The translations under genes and the position numbers were made by a program. The notes beneath the pieces were generated by a model. The model searched no databases. It was not told the origin of the DNA and saw nothing but the letters and a program-made list of their open reading frames with translations. From NCBI GenBank assembly GCA_024281825.1, contig JAMWZY010000005.1, forward strand, positions 62,001 through 126,000: a DNA stretch of 64,000 nucleotides. Reading direction: 5' to 3'. Positions 34,344-43,587 of this stretch are shown here, piece after piece. The first letter of the stretch is position 1, and each line of letters begins with the position of its first letter. This DNA comes from Nitrosomonas sp. (GTDB taxonomy: Bacteria > Pseudomonadota > Gammaproteobacteria > Burkholderiales > Nitrosomonadaceae).

Positions 34344-34992
34344 GTTATATCTCCAGGGGGCAATTATCAATTAATATGAAAATGAAATATTTGCTTCTTG
34401 AGATATATCTTACGGATTAACGTTTTATTACCCTAGGTATGGATGTGCTAGATTTTGCTAAAAGATATCCTAGTAATGTACTAGTTGTTTAGTTCCACGA
34501 TGGAGGGTGTCCTAGATTTTGTATAAATGGTGTTTAATCGTGGTGAGGGATAGTAAACCCCCGTTTGTAACTTTCGCTGGTTTTTCGTAGACTCATATTA
34601 ACTGATTTAATCGCATTAGTTTGGAAAACACAATTATCTACAGTATTTGTCCCTTTATACCTCGCGTGAAGAACGTAATACGTATGAGCAATCTCGCTAT
34701 TTATGCTGCAAATGGCCTACTCACCAAGCTTAGTGATAAATGTTCGAGACAACGCAAAACAAAATTGTTGGCGATGTAATGCAAGTTGTTGTGTTGCAGC
34801 ACTAAATTCTTTTCTCATCATAAATCTTGTGTATAGCCAACATAAATCCAATCACTGCTTTCATCTACATTTTCTCCAACATTCTTTTTTGCCGCCAGGC
34901 AGGCGCAGCGGTCGGAAATAATGGCATGGCTCTTGACTAGCAGAAACAATCTGTTAGTCAAGAGCTTTAAAATTCCGGAAAACCAGCATTAC
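34344..34992. other. 649-nt region without a convincing gene
   Basis: A small plus-strand frame (34703-34921) has no family features, signal or good ribosome site and is rejected. CCTAG-containing repeats cluster upstream of the PEP-CTERM gene at 34430-34525: TACCCTAGGTA, then GTGCTAGATTTTG and GTCCTAGATTTTG as near direct repeats 66 nt apart. They could be regulator sites. A hairpin at 34929-34965 closes the region. Confidence 0.5.
34929..34965 (-). terminator. Hairpin downstream of rdgC
   Basis: Perfect 11-bp stem GCTCTTGACTA / TAGTCAAGAGC with an inner CAGA/TCTG stem, 27 nt past the rdgC stop. A T-rich stretch is lacking on the rdgC strand, so its terminator role is plausible but not certain. 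Confidence 0.55.
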
Positions 34993-35880
34993 TTACGATC
35001 GGCCTTCGCCACCCAGCGCTTCGATTAGATCGGAAATGAGTTGACTGGCCTCGGCTGTCATCAATATAAAATCACTGGCAAATAAATCTTCATCGCTTTC
35101 AGTAGATTCCCTAAGGATATCTTGGGGCGCTATACGGCGGATTTGTAGATTGTCGTATAACACAAATGATATTTTGTCCTGCCAGGTTAAAGCTAGCTTG
35201 ATGACTCTTTTGCCTACCCGAATGTGCCGTGATGCCTCTTCCGTGCTTAATTCGTGGTGTGTATAACGAATCGTGGCTTTTTCATCGCTCATGCTTTGTA
35301 ACTCACAGTCACGGTCGATGGTAAAAACTGATGATAAATCATCTCCTGAAAGCCACTGTGTCATTGCTGTAGCAGGGGAGATTTTGGTTTCTAAAGGCGC
35401 TAAAGCAATACTGTGCATTGCTTTTAGAAAAGCTTCGACGAATTCGTCTGCTTTATTTGGGCTGGTCGTGTCAATGATTAAGCGATTATTAACTGTATCA
35501 ATCCAAGCAAATATTTTATGTCTTTGCGCGAATGCGCGGGGTAGTAATTCGATCAGTGTTGCTTCTTTGATATCGCGAACTTGTTTTTTCCCGGGTTTGT
35601 ATCCTTGCATGTGTTGCATATTTGTAATCCGCTCTTTGGCATGCTGATTCACAATGGAGGTCGGTAACAATTTTTTCTCTGTCCCCAGTGCGATTAGCCA
35701 TTGCTGTCCCAAGGCGTAAACAAAATTACTATGTTCTTCATGCGGTTGAACCCAACCACGGCTTTGCATTTCCGTTTGCATGCAGGTTTGCAACGGGAAT
35801 TGTGAAATGGTTTCTTCGAGTTCGTTTAGCGTAATATTTCCACTGGTAATGCGATAGACTAGTAAATTACGAAACCACAT
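34993..35880 (-). CDS. rdgC: Recombination-associated protein RdgC
   Basis: 295 residues, usual length. Ring-shaped DNA-binding protein that limits RecA. Family stretches: opening M-W-F-R-N-L-L-V-Y-R, then G-W-V-Q-P near residue 43, Q-W-L-I-A-L-G-T-E-K-K-L-L-P, and L-L-P-R-A-F-A in the middle. Single gene on the minus strand. Confidence 0.95.
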   Translation of the reverse strand: MWFRNLLVYRITSGNITLNELEETISQFPLQTCMQTEMQSRGWVQPHEEHSNFVYALGQQWLIALGTEKKLLPTSIVNQHAKERITNMQHMQGYKPGKKQVRDIKEATLIELLPRAFAQRHKIFAWIDTVNNRLIIDTTSPNKADEFVEAFLKAMHSIALAPLETKISPATAMTQWLSGDDLSSVFTIDRDCELQSMSDEKATIRYTHHELSTEEASRHIRVGKRVIKLALTWQDKISFVLYDNLQIRRIAPQDILRESTESDEDLFASDFILMTAEASQLISDLIEALGGEGRS

Positions 35881-35920
35881 AGCATTCTTCTTATTGAGTT
35901 AATAATTTTATTAATTTGGG

Positions 35921-36229
35921 ATGAAAAAAATATATTCAGCCAATGATTTAATAGAGGCGCAAATAGTACTTAACTTGCTCGAGCATGCTTTTATTCCGGC
36001 AAGATTATTCAATCAATATGCGCAAGGAGCAGCAGGGGATATACCTTTTGTTCATGCTTATCCTGAGGTATGGATTATAAGAGATGAAGATTATGAACGC
36101 AGTAAACGCGTGGTGCAATCGTATGAGCAAGCAACGGCTAAAACAAGTAATATTTATTGTCAGCAATGTGGTGAAGAAAATCCCGCTAATTTTCAGTTGT
36201 GTTGGAAATGTGATGCGGGACTGGAATAA
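35921..36229 (+). CDS. DUF2007 protein with zinc ribbon
   Basis: 102 residues. The N-terminal about 70 residues fit DUF2007, a PII-like signal-transducing fold: M-K-K-I-Y-S-A-N-D-L-I-E-A-Q-I-V and the W-I-I-R-D-E-D-Y segment. It is followed by a zinc ribbon Y-C-Q-Q-C-G-E-E-N-P and C-W-K-C. Role unknown. Divergent from rdgC and 108 nt before nadB. Confidence 0.85.
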   Translation: MKKIYSANDLIEAQIVLNLLEHAFIPARLFNQYAQGAAGDIPFVHAYPEVWIIRDEDYERSKRVVQSYEQATAKTSNIYCQQCGEENPANFQLCWKCDAGLE

Positions 36230-36337
36230 TATTGCAATCCTTCGTCGTTTCCAATTAAAAACATACCGGCTTACACACCTAGTAGTTTTACAGCAGCGGT
36301 TTTAAAAATGCAGAATTTATAAATTAACCCAATCGAT

Positions 36338-37939
36338 ATGTCGAATCATTATTTTGAAACACTGATTATTGGTAGTGGATTAGCCGGACTCACACTGGCA
36401 TTACGTTTAGCAGATCATCAAAAAATCTGCATTGTTACTAAGCAAACCATCAATGCTGGCGCGAGTGGCTGGGCGCAAGGCGGCATTGCTGCAGCTTTAT
36501 CGGATGATGATTCCGCTATCAAGCACGTTCAAGATACTTTAATTGCTGGCGCTGGATTATGTGATGAAGACGCTACACGTTATGTTGCTGAAAGCGCACC
36601 GTCAGCCATTCGATGGTTGATAGAGCAGGGTGTTGATTTTACTAGAAACACTGCGCATAAAACTGGCTATCACCTGACACAGGAAGGTGGGCATAGTGTG
36701 CGACGAATCATTCATAGCGGTGATGCAACAGGCAATGCGGTACAGAAGGTTTTAATACAGAAAGTAGTGGCGCATCCCAATATCACAGTGTTTGAGCATC
36801 ATATTGCAGTAGACTTAATTACCAGCGATCGTTTGAGTATCGACATACCTAACCATGAAAGGCGTTGCTTGGGCGCTTATATTCTTGATAAGCAAAAAGA
36901 CCGAGTTGTTACTTTCACGGCGCAAAATACCGTGCTTGCTACTGGGGGCGCTAATAAGGTTTATCTGTATACGACGAATCCGGATACGGCAACCGGGGAT
37001 GGTATCGCAATGGGTTGGCGGGCGGATTGCAAAATTACTAATATGGAATTTGTGCAATTCCATCCGACTTGTCTTTATCATCCGCATGCCAAATCATTTC
37101 TGATCAGTGAAGCGGTTCGGGGCGAAGGCGGGCTTTTGAAATTACCTAATGGTGAGCGTTTCATGCCTTGGCATGATGCACGCGCTGAGTTAGCGCCACG
37201 TGACATTGTGGCACGCGCCATCGATTTTGAAATGAAAAAAAGAGGATTGGATTGCGTGTATCTGGACATTTCACATAAACCAGCGGATTTCCTCAAATCA
37301 CACTTTCCAACAATTTATGCCCGTTGCTTAGAACTTGGCATAGATCTTACCCAAGAATCCATTCCCGTTGTTCCGGCTGCGCACTATACTTGTGGTGGCG
37401 TTGCTACGGATAAACATGGCAGAACCAATTTAAACAATCTTTACGCCATCGGCGAAACTGCACATACCGGATTGCATGGCGCTAATCGACTGGCCAGTAA
37501 TTCTCTACTGGAGTGCCTGGTGTTTGGCCATTCCGCTGCAGGCGATATCATGAACCAACAAGGTAATGTGCTTCCTAAATTACCCGATTGGGATGAAAGT
37601 CGCGTAACAGATGCCGACGAAGAAATCGTCATTGCGCATAACTGGGACGAACTGCGGCGATTCATGTGGAATTACGTCGGGATAGTTCGTACTACTAAAC
37701 GCTTGCGGCGCGCCCAACGTAGGATTGAGTTATTACGTGAAGAAATCAATGAATACTATGCCAATTTTCGCGTCACCAGCGATCTTTTGGAGCTCAGGAA
37801 CCTCGTAGATGCTGCTGATTTAATCGTGCGTAGCGCAATATTGCGCCACGAAAGCCGTGGCCTGCATTTTAGCAAGGACTACCCGAATACTTTACCGCTT
37901 GCTGAGAATACAGAGTTAAACAAAAATTGCATCGACTAG
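36338..37939 (+). CDS. nadB: L-aspartate oxidase
   Basis: 533 residues. Flavoprotein that makes iminoaspartate for NAD synthesis. FAD-binding I-I-G-S-G-L-A-G-L at the start, then [13 protein letters not shown], the active-site region [10 protein letters not shown] and [17 protein letters not shown]. The C-terminal helical domain is complete. nadA and nadC are not in the window. Confidence 0.97.
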   Translation: MSNHYFETLIIGSGLAGLTLALRLADHQKICIVTKQTINAGASGWAQGGIAAALSDDDSAIKHVQDTLIAGAGLCDEDATRYVAESAPSAIRWLIEQGVDFTRNTAHKTGYHLTQEGGHSVRRIIHSGDATGNAVQKVLIQKVVAHPNITVFEHHIAVDLITSDRLSIDIPNHERRCLGAYILDKQKDRVVTFTAQNTVLATGGANKVYLYTTNPDTATGDGIAMGWRADCKITNMEFVQFHPTCLYHPHAKSFLISEAVRGEGGLLKLPNGERFMPWHDARAELAPRDIVARAIDFEMKKRGLDCVYLDISHKPADFLKSHFPTIYARCLELGIDLTQESIPVVPAAHYTCGGVATDKHGRTNLNNLYAIGETAHTGLHGANRLASNSLLECLVFGHSAAGDIMNQQGNVLPKLPDWDESRVTDADEEIVIAHNWDELRRFMWNYVGIVRTTKRLRRAQRRIELLREEINEYYANFRVTSDLLELRNLVDAADLIVRSAILRHESRGLHFSKDYPNTLPLAENTELNKNCID

Positions 37940-38100
37940 CAGCAGAAGTAATGTTAGCGATCAAATCTATAACAAATAATGTATAGAAGCTACTTCGTGG
38001 CCAGTCCAAAGGATTTTGCGTGACAACTGTAGAGGAGCTTTAATCGCTTGATTGAGCTTTATCAATGGAGGCTTTTCTAAAAATCGTATTATTGGATGTA

Positions 38101-38145
38101 ACATAATCAACATAATCAACATAATCAACATAATCAACGTAAGCA
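38101..38145. repeat. 9-bp tandem repeat (ACATAATCA)
   Basis: Four exact copies of ACATAATCA (38101-38136) and a fifth with two changes (ACGTAAGCA). It lies in the 271-nt gap between nadB and the broken gene. A minus-strand frame across it encodes V-D-Y repeats and is only an effect of the repeat. Copy number could vary by slippage. Confidence 0.9.
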
Positions 38146-38210
38146 AAATGAAACCCTATTGAGTGGCTGTTTATCAATCCAATAGAAATCGACTCATACT
38201 CAGGTAGGCA

Positions 38211-39965
38211 ATGGAAATGTGTGCAAATAACCCAAAACATTCTATCCGTGTGGTGGGGTCCTATGATCTCCTCACTTTCTTTACAGAAGACGTTCAAAAA
38301 GAGTTCTTCGACATCATAACTGATCCCGGGTTTGAGAAAATTTTTTCACATTCGGACTATAAGAATAATGATAGTGGTAACTTCAAATATAGTCGTGAGG
38401 AGTATGAGTTTGAATTAAATATGACAAATCACGGGCTAATCCGTGAAAGTTTCTGGAAAGATTCCTTTCCTCCCATTTTTACTATAAAGCCGTATCAGTT
38501 TAGCCAGATAGTTAATGCAGAACTTAAAAATAATGGTGGAGAAAATAATGAGTCAGTTGCTAGCTTGATTGCGAGTTCTTTAGAGTCATTATCAAATCGT
38601 TGCGGAGAATTAGATTATTCCAAGAAGCTTGAATGCTGTATTTATCGATATGCGCTTTCTAAAATAGCAGAAAAATTTAAGAATCTAGAATGCTACATTC
38701 ATCTAGGATTGAATAGCTTTGGTGTTGCCAACTTTGGGCTAACTCTTTATGTTGATTGCAGTAAGAATGACTCATTTGAAAGTTTATGTGAGCGAATATA
38801 CCAAGAAGGTAGTTGGTTTCAGGGAGATCCCTTGAAAGATTATCAGAGTAGTGAATCTAATCAATCGCACAGCATTGATAGCCCAAGAATCTTTCTGTCT
38901 TATTTTCAAGTTTTGGCGATCTTTGTGATTCATCGCTTCCTTAAAGAAAAATTAACAAAGGTGATAGGAAAGTTAGAAGAAAAATGTTATTGCTCTTGCA
39001 TATCAGAAAAATGGATACGAAAAGTGTACGCTCTATCCGAATATCAATGGAAAGGATTGCCTGGTTTATTAGCTGAACCTTGGGATATTTCCAATAAGGT
39101 TAAAAATTCCACGCGCTTTGAGCTTCCACCCCATGCGCCACGTGGTTTTTATGTATTACCTCATTAAGGATTTTCAGGAAAAGAAATCATTCTTAGGAAA
39201 TCATCAAAGAATACTGCTTGCTTTGGGCCATAATGTGGGATGGTCATCTGATTCGGACTCAGATGTACAGTATCCTCCATTTCAATCGGATGAGAAATCA
39301 TCCCTCTACTCAAGGGATACTTCCTTACTTGAAAATTCCTGTTGCTTAATTTTTCACCAGGGTTTGATCGTAGTTGCGCCATCTGGAAATAAATCGCTTC
39401 ATCTGGGTGGTAATGCGAGTAATTCTGTGCCTTATTTTGATTATTGGAGATTGATTTTTAAGCTATTTATTAGAGTGTTGGAAGCACGTTTAATGTTGGG
39501 GGTGTTAAACCAATATTTGTTCGGTTCTCACAAGGATTTTCTCGAGCAGGATAACAAGGGTATTTTATATAATACTTTTGTCGGATATCCAAACATTCTT
39601 AATAGAATCATTCGTATCGGGTGGGTTGCACAAAGAACGGCAGGCAAAGTCATTACGCCAGAAATATCTCGTTTCTCATTTGTGCGGAAGAAATTGTTGG
39701 ATTTCATGGAAGGTACTAATTTTAATCATCAGATCGAGCATATCCAATCCGAGATTCAGAAATTTGATAATTTGATAATTGGGTAAATGAAAAAATAGTC
39801 ATTCAAGCCGCTAAGGTAGCCTTATTTGTTTCTATATTTGCAGTTTTAGTGACAGTATTCCAAACGCCTATCCAGAACGTACTTTGCGAGAATCTTTCTC
39901 AGAAGAATATATTTTGTGAAACCAAGCCTGGTGACACTCCAAAATCAGTAGAACAGGAAAAATGA
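38211..39965 (+). pseudogene. Split gene for a 581-residue membrane-anchored protein of unknown function
   Basis: Three consecutive open segments read as one protein. Segment 1 is 38211-39150, segment 2 runs to about 39770, and segment 3 runs to TGA 39963-39965. One extra T in T5 (39146-39150) makes the first shift; removing it gives P-R-G-F-M-Y-Y-L-I-K-D-F. An exact 8-bp tandem duplication TTTGATAA (39763-39778) makes the second; collapsing it gives K-F-D-N-W-V-N-E-K-I-V. The restored frame is 582 codons with a C-terminal helix (V-A-L-F-V-S-I-F-A-V-L-V-T-V-F). No family is recognised. The gene may be broken, phase-variable or affected by sequence error. Confidence 0.7.
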
Positions 39966-40138
39966 TTGTTAGAATTGCTTGATTGTTTTGTGTATATTTA
40001 CGTCTACATGCTCGCAGAAAGGTGTAGGGTAGGTAATACTAATAGGCTTACACTTAATTTTTTACAAAAAAACTTGTTCGAGCATAAAATAATCACACTG
40101 AAGCATTTAAAAAGACCAATAAAAACAGGAAAATCATC

Positions 40139-40477
40139 ATGCAAACTTGCTACAAACGATTCATGCTTTCGTTATTACTATTGACTACGTTATTTATGTT
40201 AACTGGTTGTGAGAATTATGCCGAGAAAACCCATAAATCTTGGGTGCCACCGCCAACCGCTCCGGTCTATGACGATTCTACCATCTATGCCAGAATCATG
40301 GCTGCTATACAATCTGATCCCACTTTGCAAGGAAGTAATATTGAAGTTAAAGTAACCGACGGGAATGTTTCGCTGACGGGATTTGTTATTAATGAAGATC
40401 AACTGACACGTGTGAATATGCATAGTTGGATCATTGATGGTGTAAAAAAGGTTGATAACCAAATTGTGAAAAAATAA
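40139..40477 (+). CDS. BON-domain lipoprotein
   Basis: 112 residues. Signal with lipobox L-T-G-C at about residue 24, then a single BON domain (about 48-111: I-Y-A-R-I-M-A-A-I-Q-S-D-P, V-K-V-T-D-G-N-V-S-L-T-G-F-V, V-K-K-V-D-N-Q-I). BON domains bind membranes and are linked to envelope stress, as in OsmY. AGGAAAA precedes the ATG. Ends at a strong terminator shared with the convergent gene. Confidence 0.85.
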   Translation: MQTCYKRFMLSLLLLTTLFMLTGCENYAEKTHKSWVPPPTAPVYDDSTIYARIMAAIQSDPTLQGSNIEVKVTDGNVSLTGFVINEDQLTRVNMHSWIIDGVKKVDNQIVKK

Positions 40478-40503
40478 TCGGTGATCATGCCGGTAATTGC
40501 GAT

Positions 40504-40545
40504 AAAACAGGGAATATCCGGGTTGTCCGCATATTCCCTGTTTTT
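40504..40545. terminator. Bidirectional rho-independent terminator
   Basis: 13-14-bp stem AAAACAGGGAATAT / ATATTCCCTGTTTT with a 13-nt loop and a T-run on the plus side (A-run on the other). It lies between the convergent BON lipoprotein and glycosidase-like genes. Confidence 0.88.
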
Positions 40546-40565
40546 GGATTGCTAACTAGCTATTT

Positions 40566-41726
40566 CTATTGCACGCAAGAAGCATAAGTGCTTGGGCAGG
40601 TAGTGCTTAATCCGCCAGCAGGCTTGTCTTTTTGTGCGCTCCAATTGAGCATTTCGAGTACTTTTTGATAGTACTGAGGATCGCGGGTCCAGAAAACGTA
40701 GTTGGCTTTTAAATCATCTCTCAGATAATCAAGTAATTCAACTACGGTAGGTTCATACCCGGATGAATCGCTTTTAGTGTTTTGGTAATTATGGTGCATA
40801 ACTGTAGGAGCTAATGGTACGATCCCTGAGAGTTTTGGATAGTATGTATACACGCCCGGAGGAGTATATTTTGTTCCTTCCATTAATAATCCGCGTTCTT
40901 GAAGGTATGTGTCGGGATGACTAAGGCCACCCCCCATTTTCTTTAAAGTTTCCACTAATGGAGCAATAATCGGTCTCGGGTAATTTACTGATTGCATCAC
41001 CATGGTATTGGGAAACGCTTTGCGAGCTTCTTGTAATACAATGTATAGATTTTTATAGAAATCGTTAGTCTGAGTGCTCGTTACGGGATTCAATGGGGCA
41101 CCCAAAGCTGTTTCTGACATTCCGATGCCTTCAAAATAAGGATGTGAGTTGTAGCGTTTTCCTAGAGCACGAAATAACTCGGACAAACGATCACGAACCA
41201 ATGGGTTCCATAATTTTAAATTTTCACCTTTAGGTTTGCGTGGACCGGAGCCAGAGAAAGGAAAAACACCGCCATCATATTCAACACTTCTTAAATAAGT
41301 TGGAACATAGGTTGCCGAATTCGCGCTAAAAGACTTTGTTTGAATCATAATGACCAAACGTTTATGTTTATTGAGTTTCTGTAATTCCGCCAGGTGCTTA
41401 TCAATTGATGCGAAATTATATTGACCCTTTGCGGTTTCAATATCTCCCCACATATAACGAACTTGGATTCCTTGTAATGCTGGCGTATTTGCTAAATCTT
41501 TATATACTGCATCCATCATGTATTTAGGGTTGTTTTTTGCTCCGCCTAAAAGCTGATAGTAATGTCCAGGATGCCATTTAACTCCATCAGCGGCATGGAT
41601 AATTCCTGAAGAAAACAGCAATGTGAAAATAAATATTGTTATAAATGCTATCTTAAGTTTATAATTAAAACTGTAAGGGACCATCGCTAATGAGAGAGTG
41701 GATGGAGACTTGAAGTTGGTTATCAT
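40566..41726 (-). CDS. Secreted glycosidase-like protein (paralogue 1)
   Basis: 386 residues. The N-terminal export signal has a long n-region, then I-F-T-L-L-F-S-S-G-I-I-H-A-A-D. The mature protein starts D-G-V-K-W-H-P-G-H-Y-Y. Repeated beta/alpha units (Q-V-R-Y-M-W-G-D-I-E, L-V-I-M-I-Q-T-K-S-F, F-E-G-I-G-M-S-E-T-A-L-G) look like a clan-A glycoside-hydrolase barrel, with E in S-E-T-A-L-G as candidate acid/base. No named family is certain. AAGGAGG lies 9 nt before the ATG. A c-di-GMP riboswitch in the leader suggests a role in matrix or biofilm turnover. Its paralogue is divergent at 42448. Confidence 0.72.
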   Translation of the reverse strand: MITNFKSPSTLSLAMVPYSFNYKLKIAFITIFIFTLLFSSGIIHAADGVKWHPGHYYQLLGGAKNNPKYMMDAVYKDLANTPALQGIQVRYMWGDIETAKGQYNFASIDKHLAELQKLNKHKRLVIMIQTKSFSANSATYVPTYLRSVEYDGGVFPFSGSGPRKPKGENLKLWNPLVRDRLSELFRALGKRYNSHPYFEGIGMSETALGAPLNPVTSTQTNDFYKNLYIVLQEARKAFPNTMVMQSVNYPRPIIAPLVETLKKMGGGLSHPDTYLQERGLLMEGTKYTPPGVYTYYPKLSGIVPLAPTVMHHNYQNTKSDSSGYEPTVVELLDYLRDDLKANYVFWTRDPQYYQKVLEMLNWSAQKDKPAGGLSTTCPSTYASCVQ

Positions 41727-41794
41727 AGAAATAATTCCTCCTTAGGGATAAAAAAGGAAGAACTGCATTAGTACGCATCAGGATCGTTTCTTGG

Positions 41795-41818
41795 AAGCAC
41801 TAAAGCAAGATAGTGCTT
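41795..41818 (-). promoter_or_regulatory. Hairpin in the riboswitch expression platform
   Basis: Perfect 8-bp stem AAGCACTA / TAGTGCTT with an 8-nt loop, about 18 nt downstream of the c-di-GMP aptamer on the minus strand. No T-run follows, so it may act as an anti-terminator or spacer rather than a terminator. The ribosome site lies about 65 nt further on. Confidence 0.5.
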
Positions 41819-41835
41819 ATGAATCGAATGCGCTC

Positions 41836-41916
41836 TTGGCAGTCCTGCCATCATAGGGTGGTTAGCCCGTTAGATCAGTGACTTTGCGCCCTCCGCTTTC
41901 GCAGAGTTTGCCTTTT
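41836..41916 (-). promoter_or_regulatory. Cyclic di-GMP-I riboswitch (GEMM)
   Basis: On the minus strand: AAAAGGCAAA, then the stem CTCTGC-GAAA-GCGGAG with its GNRA tetraloop. G-G-C-G-C-A-A-A-G-T-C follows, including the conserved GCAAAG core. The tetraloop-receptor parts CTAA and TATG and the closing GCAGGACTGCC complete it. Order and spacing match the GEMM-I aptamer that binds c-di-GMP. It starts about 190 nt upstream of the glycosidase-like gene on the same strand. Confidence 0.85.
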
Positions 41917-42447
41917 TAATACAACATCAATATCTAATTGATAAATTTCAGTTGTATCTTAAGCAAGCATAAAATCTTAAATAGGTATTAACTCAAAAGA
42001 TCATTTAAAATCAAAATACCGCTTTGCGTTGATTAACTACGCAACACTTGATAAATTTTCTGCTATTTGTCGATACCTATCTCGGAATGCTAATGACCTG
42101 TTGCATTCTGAGCTAACATATTAGTCGATAGGATGTCGGCTCTAGGGTATGAAAAATAGGGAAAATATGGGTCATTTTGGAATGATCTTAGGAAGTTGAA
42201 GTGGATTTGGGCTGCATAATCTAAAAGCTTTAAGTGTTGAGGCATATTGTTGATTATGAATAATAATTTACTCATGCTAAGCTGCTTGAAGCGAACTCGA
42301 TTAAGTATGCTTTAACATTTGATGGGCGCTTATTAAAAAAGCGAAAAGAGTTGATAAATAGCTACCAATAAATTTATTATTACCTCGATAGATTTAGAGG
42401 TGTTTAAGTAGGGCCATTGATTACTAGGTAAATTATATTTTTCAAAC

Positions 42448-43548
42448 ATGATCGAGCACATCCGAAATCATTCCTTTTGGAAATCAATGTTGATTCTAGT
42501 CATTGTGCTTATCCCTTTTCAAACAGTTTTTGCAAGCGATGGCGTTAAATGGCATCCAGGGCACTATTATGCAACGATGGGGCACGGCAAAAATAATCCT
42601 GCCTATATGAAAAATATTTATGCGGAACTTGAACGAACGCCTGCATTACGGGGATTACAAGTTCGATATGCTTGGGCAGAATTAGAGATTTCTGAAGGGG
42701 TATATAACTTTGCGCCCATTGATACTATTCTTAATGAATTAGCAAAAAGAGGAAAACGTCTTTTTATTCTAATACAAACAAAATCGTTTAATCTGAACTT
42801 TAAATCTGTGCCGGATTATTTAAAAGCAGAGAAATATGAGAATGGCGCCTACATTTTTGTGACCTACGGGGAAAAAAAACCCAAAGGTGAAAATATTAAA
42901 TTATGGAACCCATTGGTTCGTGATCGTTTGATTGCTTTGTTTAGAGCGCTTGGGGAGCGTTACAATACACATCCTTATTTTGAAGGGATCGGGTTGCCTG
43001 AAACGGCTCTAGGAGAGCCACTGACAAAATTTACCACAACTGAAACAGATCAATTTTTTGCAAATCTTCTGACAGTGCATCAGGCAATGCGTCAATCCTT
43101 CCCCAACACTGTTACATTACAATCTGTCAATCATCCTAGATCTATTCTCAAATCATTTACAAATAGAATGAAAACAATTGGAACGGCACTCAGTGGGCCA
43201 GATATTTTCCTTGAAGATCCAGCAATGAATGCGCCAGAAACTAAAAATACCAGTAAGGGGATTTATCATTATTATCCAGAGCTTTCTGGAATTGTTCCGA
43301 TAGCACCTTCTGTGATGCAATCCAATTACGCAATGACACAACACAATAAAGAGACTAGAGAGCCTTCAATTCAAGAATTACTTTCATTTGCGAAGAATAA
43401 TTTGAAAGCTAATTATATTATTTGGACTCGAGAGCCCAAATACTTTTCTAGACTGTTGCAGGTTTTAAACGAGCCAGACCAGATAAGAGAACCTGCAGGC
43501 GGGTTAATAGCAACTTGCCCAAAAGCGTTTAGATCATGTAAAAACTAA
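42448..43548 (+). CDS. Secreted glycosidase-like protein (paralogue 2)
   Basis: 366 residues. A signal peptide (S-M-L-I-L-V-I-V-L-I-P-F-Q-T-V-F-A) leads into the same mature opening D-G-V-K-W-H-P-G-H-Y-Y as its divergent neighbour. Long shared blocks follow (R-T-P-A-L-R-G-L-Q-V-R-Y, L-K/I-K-L-W-N-P-L-V-R-D-R-L, G-E-R-Y-N-T-H-P-Y-F-E-G-I). E in P-E-T-A-L-G matches the candidate catalytic Glu of paralogue 1. Both end in A-G-G-L-x-x-T-C-P then a Cys near the end. It lacks the riboswitch leader. An inverted duplication is the simplest origin. Substrate unknown. Confidence 0.72.
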   Translation: MIEHIRNHSFWKSMLILVIVLIPFQTVFASDGVKWHPGHYYATMGHGKNNPAYMKNIYAELERTPALRGLQVRYAWAELEISEGVYNFAPIDTILNELAKRGKRLFILIQTKSFNLNFKSVPDYLKAEKYENGAYIFVTYGEKKPKGENIKLWNPLVRDRLIALFRALGERYNTHPYFEGIGLPETALGEPLTKFTTTETDQFFANLLTVHQAMRQSFPNTVTLQSVNHPRSILKSFTNRMKTIGTALSGPDIFLEDPAMNAPETKNTSKGIYHYYPELSGIVPIAPSVMQSNYAMTQHNKETREPSIQELLSFAKNNLKANYIIWTREPKYFSRLLQVLNEPDQIREPAGGLIATCPKAFRSCKN

Positions 43549-43587
43549 TCATTTTCTCTTGATTTCAATAAATATACAGAAAAGTTT

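Larger units (their letters stand above)
41727..42447. other. 721-nt divergent region between the two glycosidase-like genes
   Basis: Holds the c-di-GMP riboswitch leader of the leftward gene. The rest (about 41920-42447) has no supported gene; a minus-strand frame at 42090-42275 lacks features. One paired element, CTCGGAATGC / GCATTCTGAG at 42081-42112, is unexplained. No second riboswitch was found before the rightward paralogue. Confidence 0.6.

Noticed and set aside
34703..34921. 72-residue plus-strand frame with several Cys
   Set aside because: No signal, ribosome site or recognisable motif; composition like non-coding DNA and alone in a 649-nt gap.
38040..38297. Minus-strand frame encoding V-D-Y repeats
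   Set aside because: Created by the 9-bp tandem repeat and overlapping the start of the plus-strand gene; no ribosome site or family features.
39787..39798. ATGAAAAAATAG after the second frameshift as a new start
   Set aside because: It stops at once. The following open stretch has no start of its own and is better read as the continuation of the split gene.
42090..42275. 61-residue minus-strand frame in the divergent region
   Set aside because: No ribosome site, signal or family; upstream of the riboswitch with no support.
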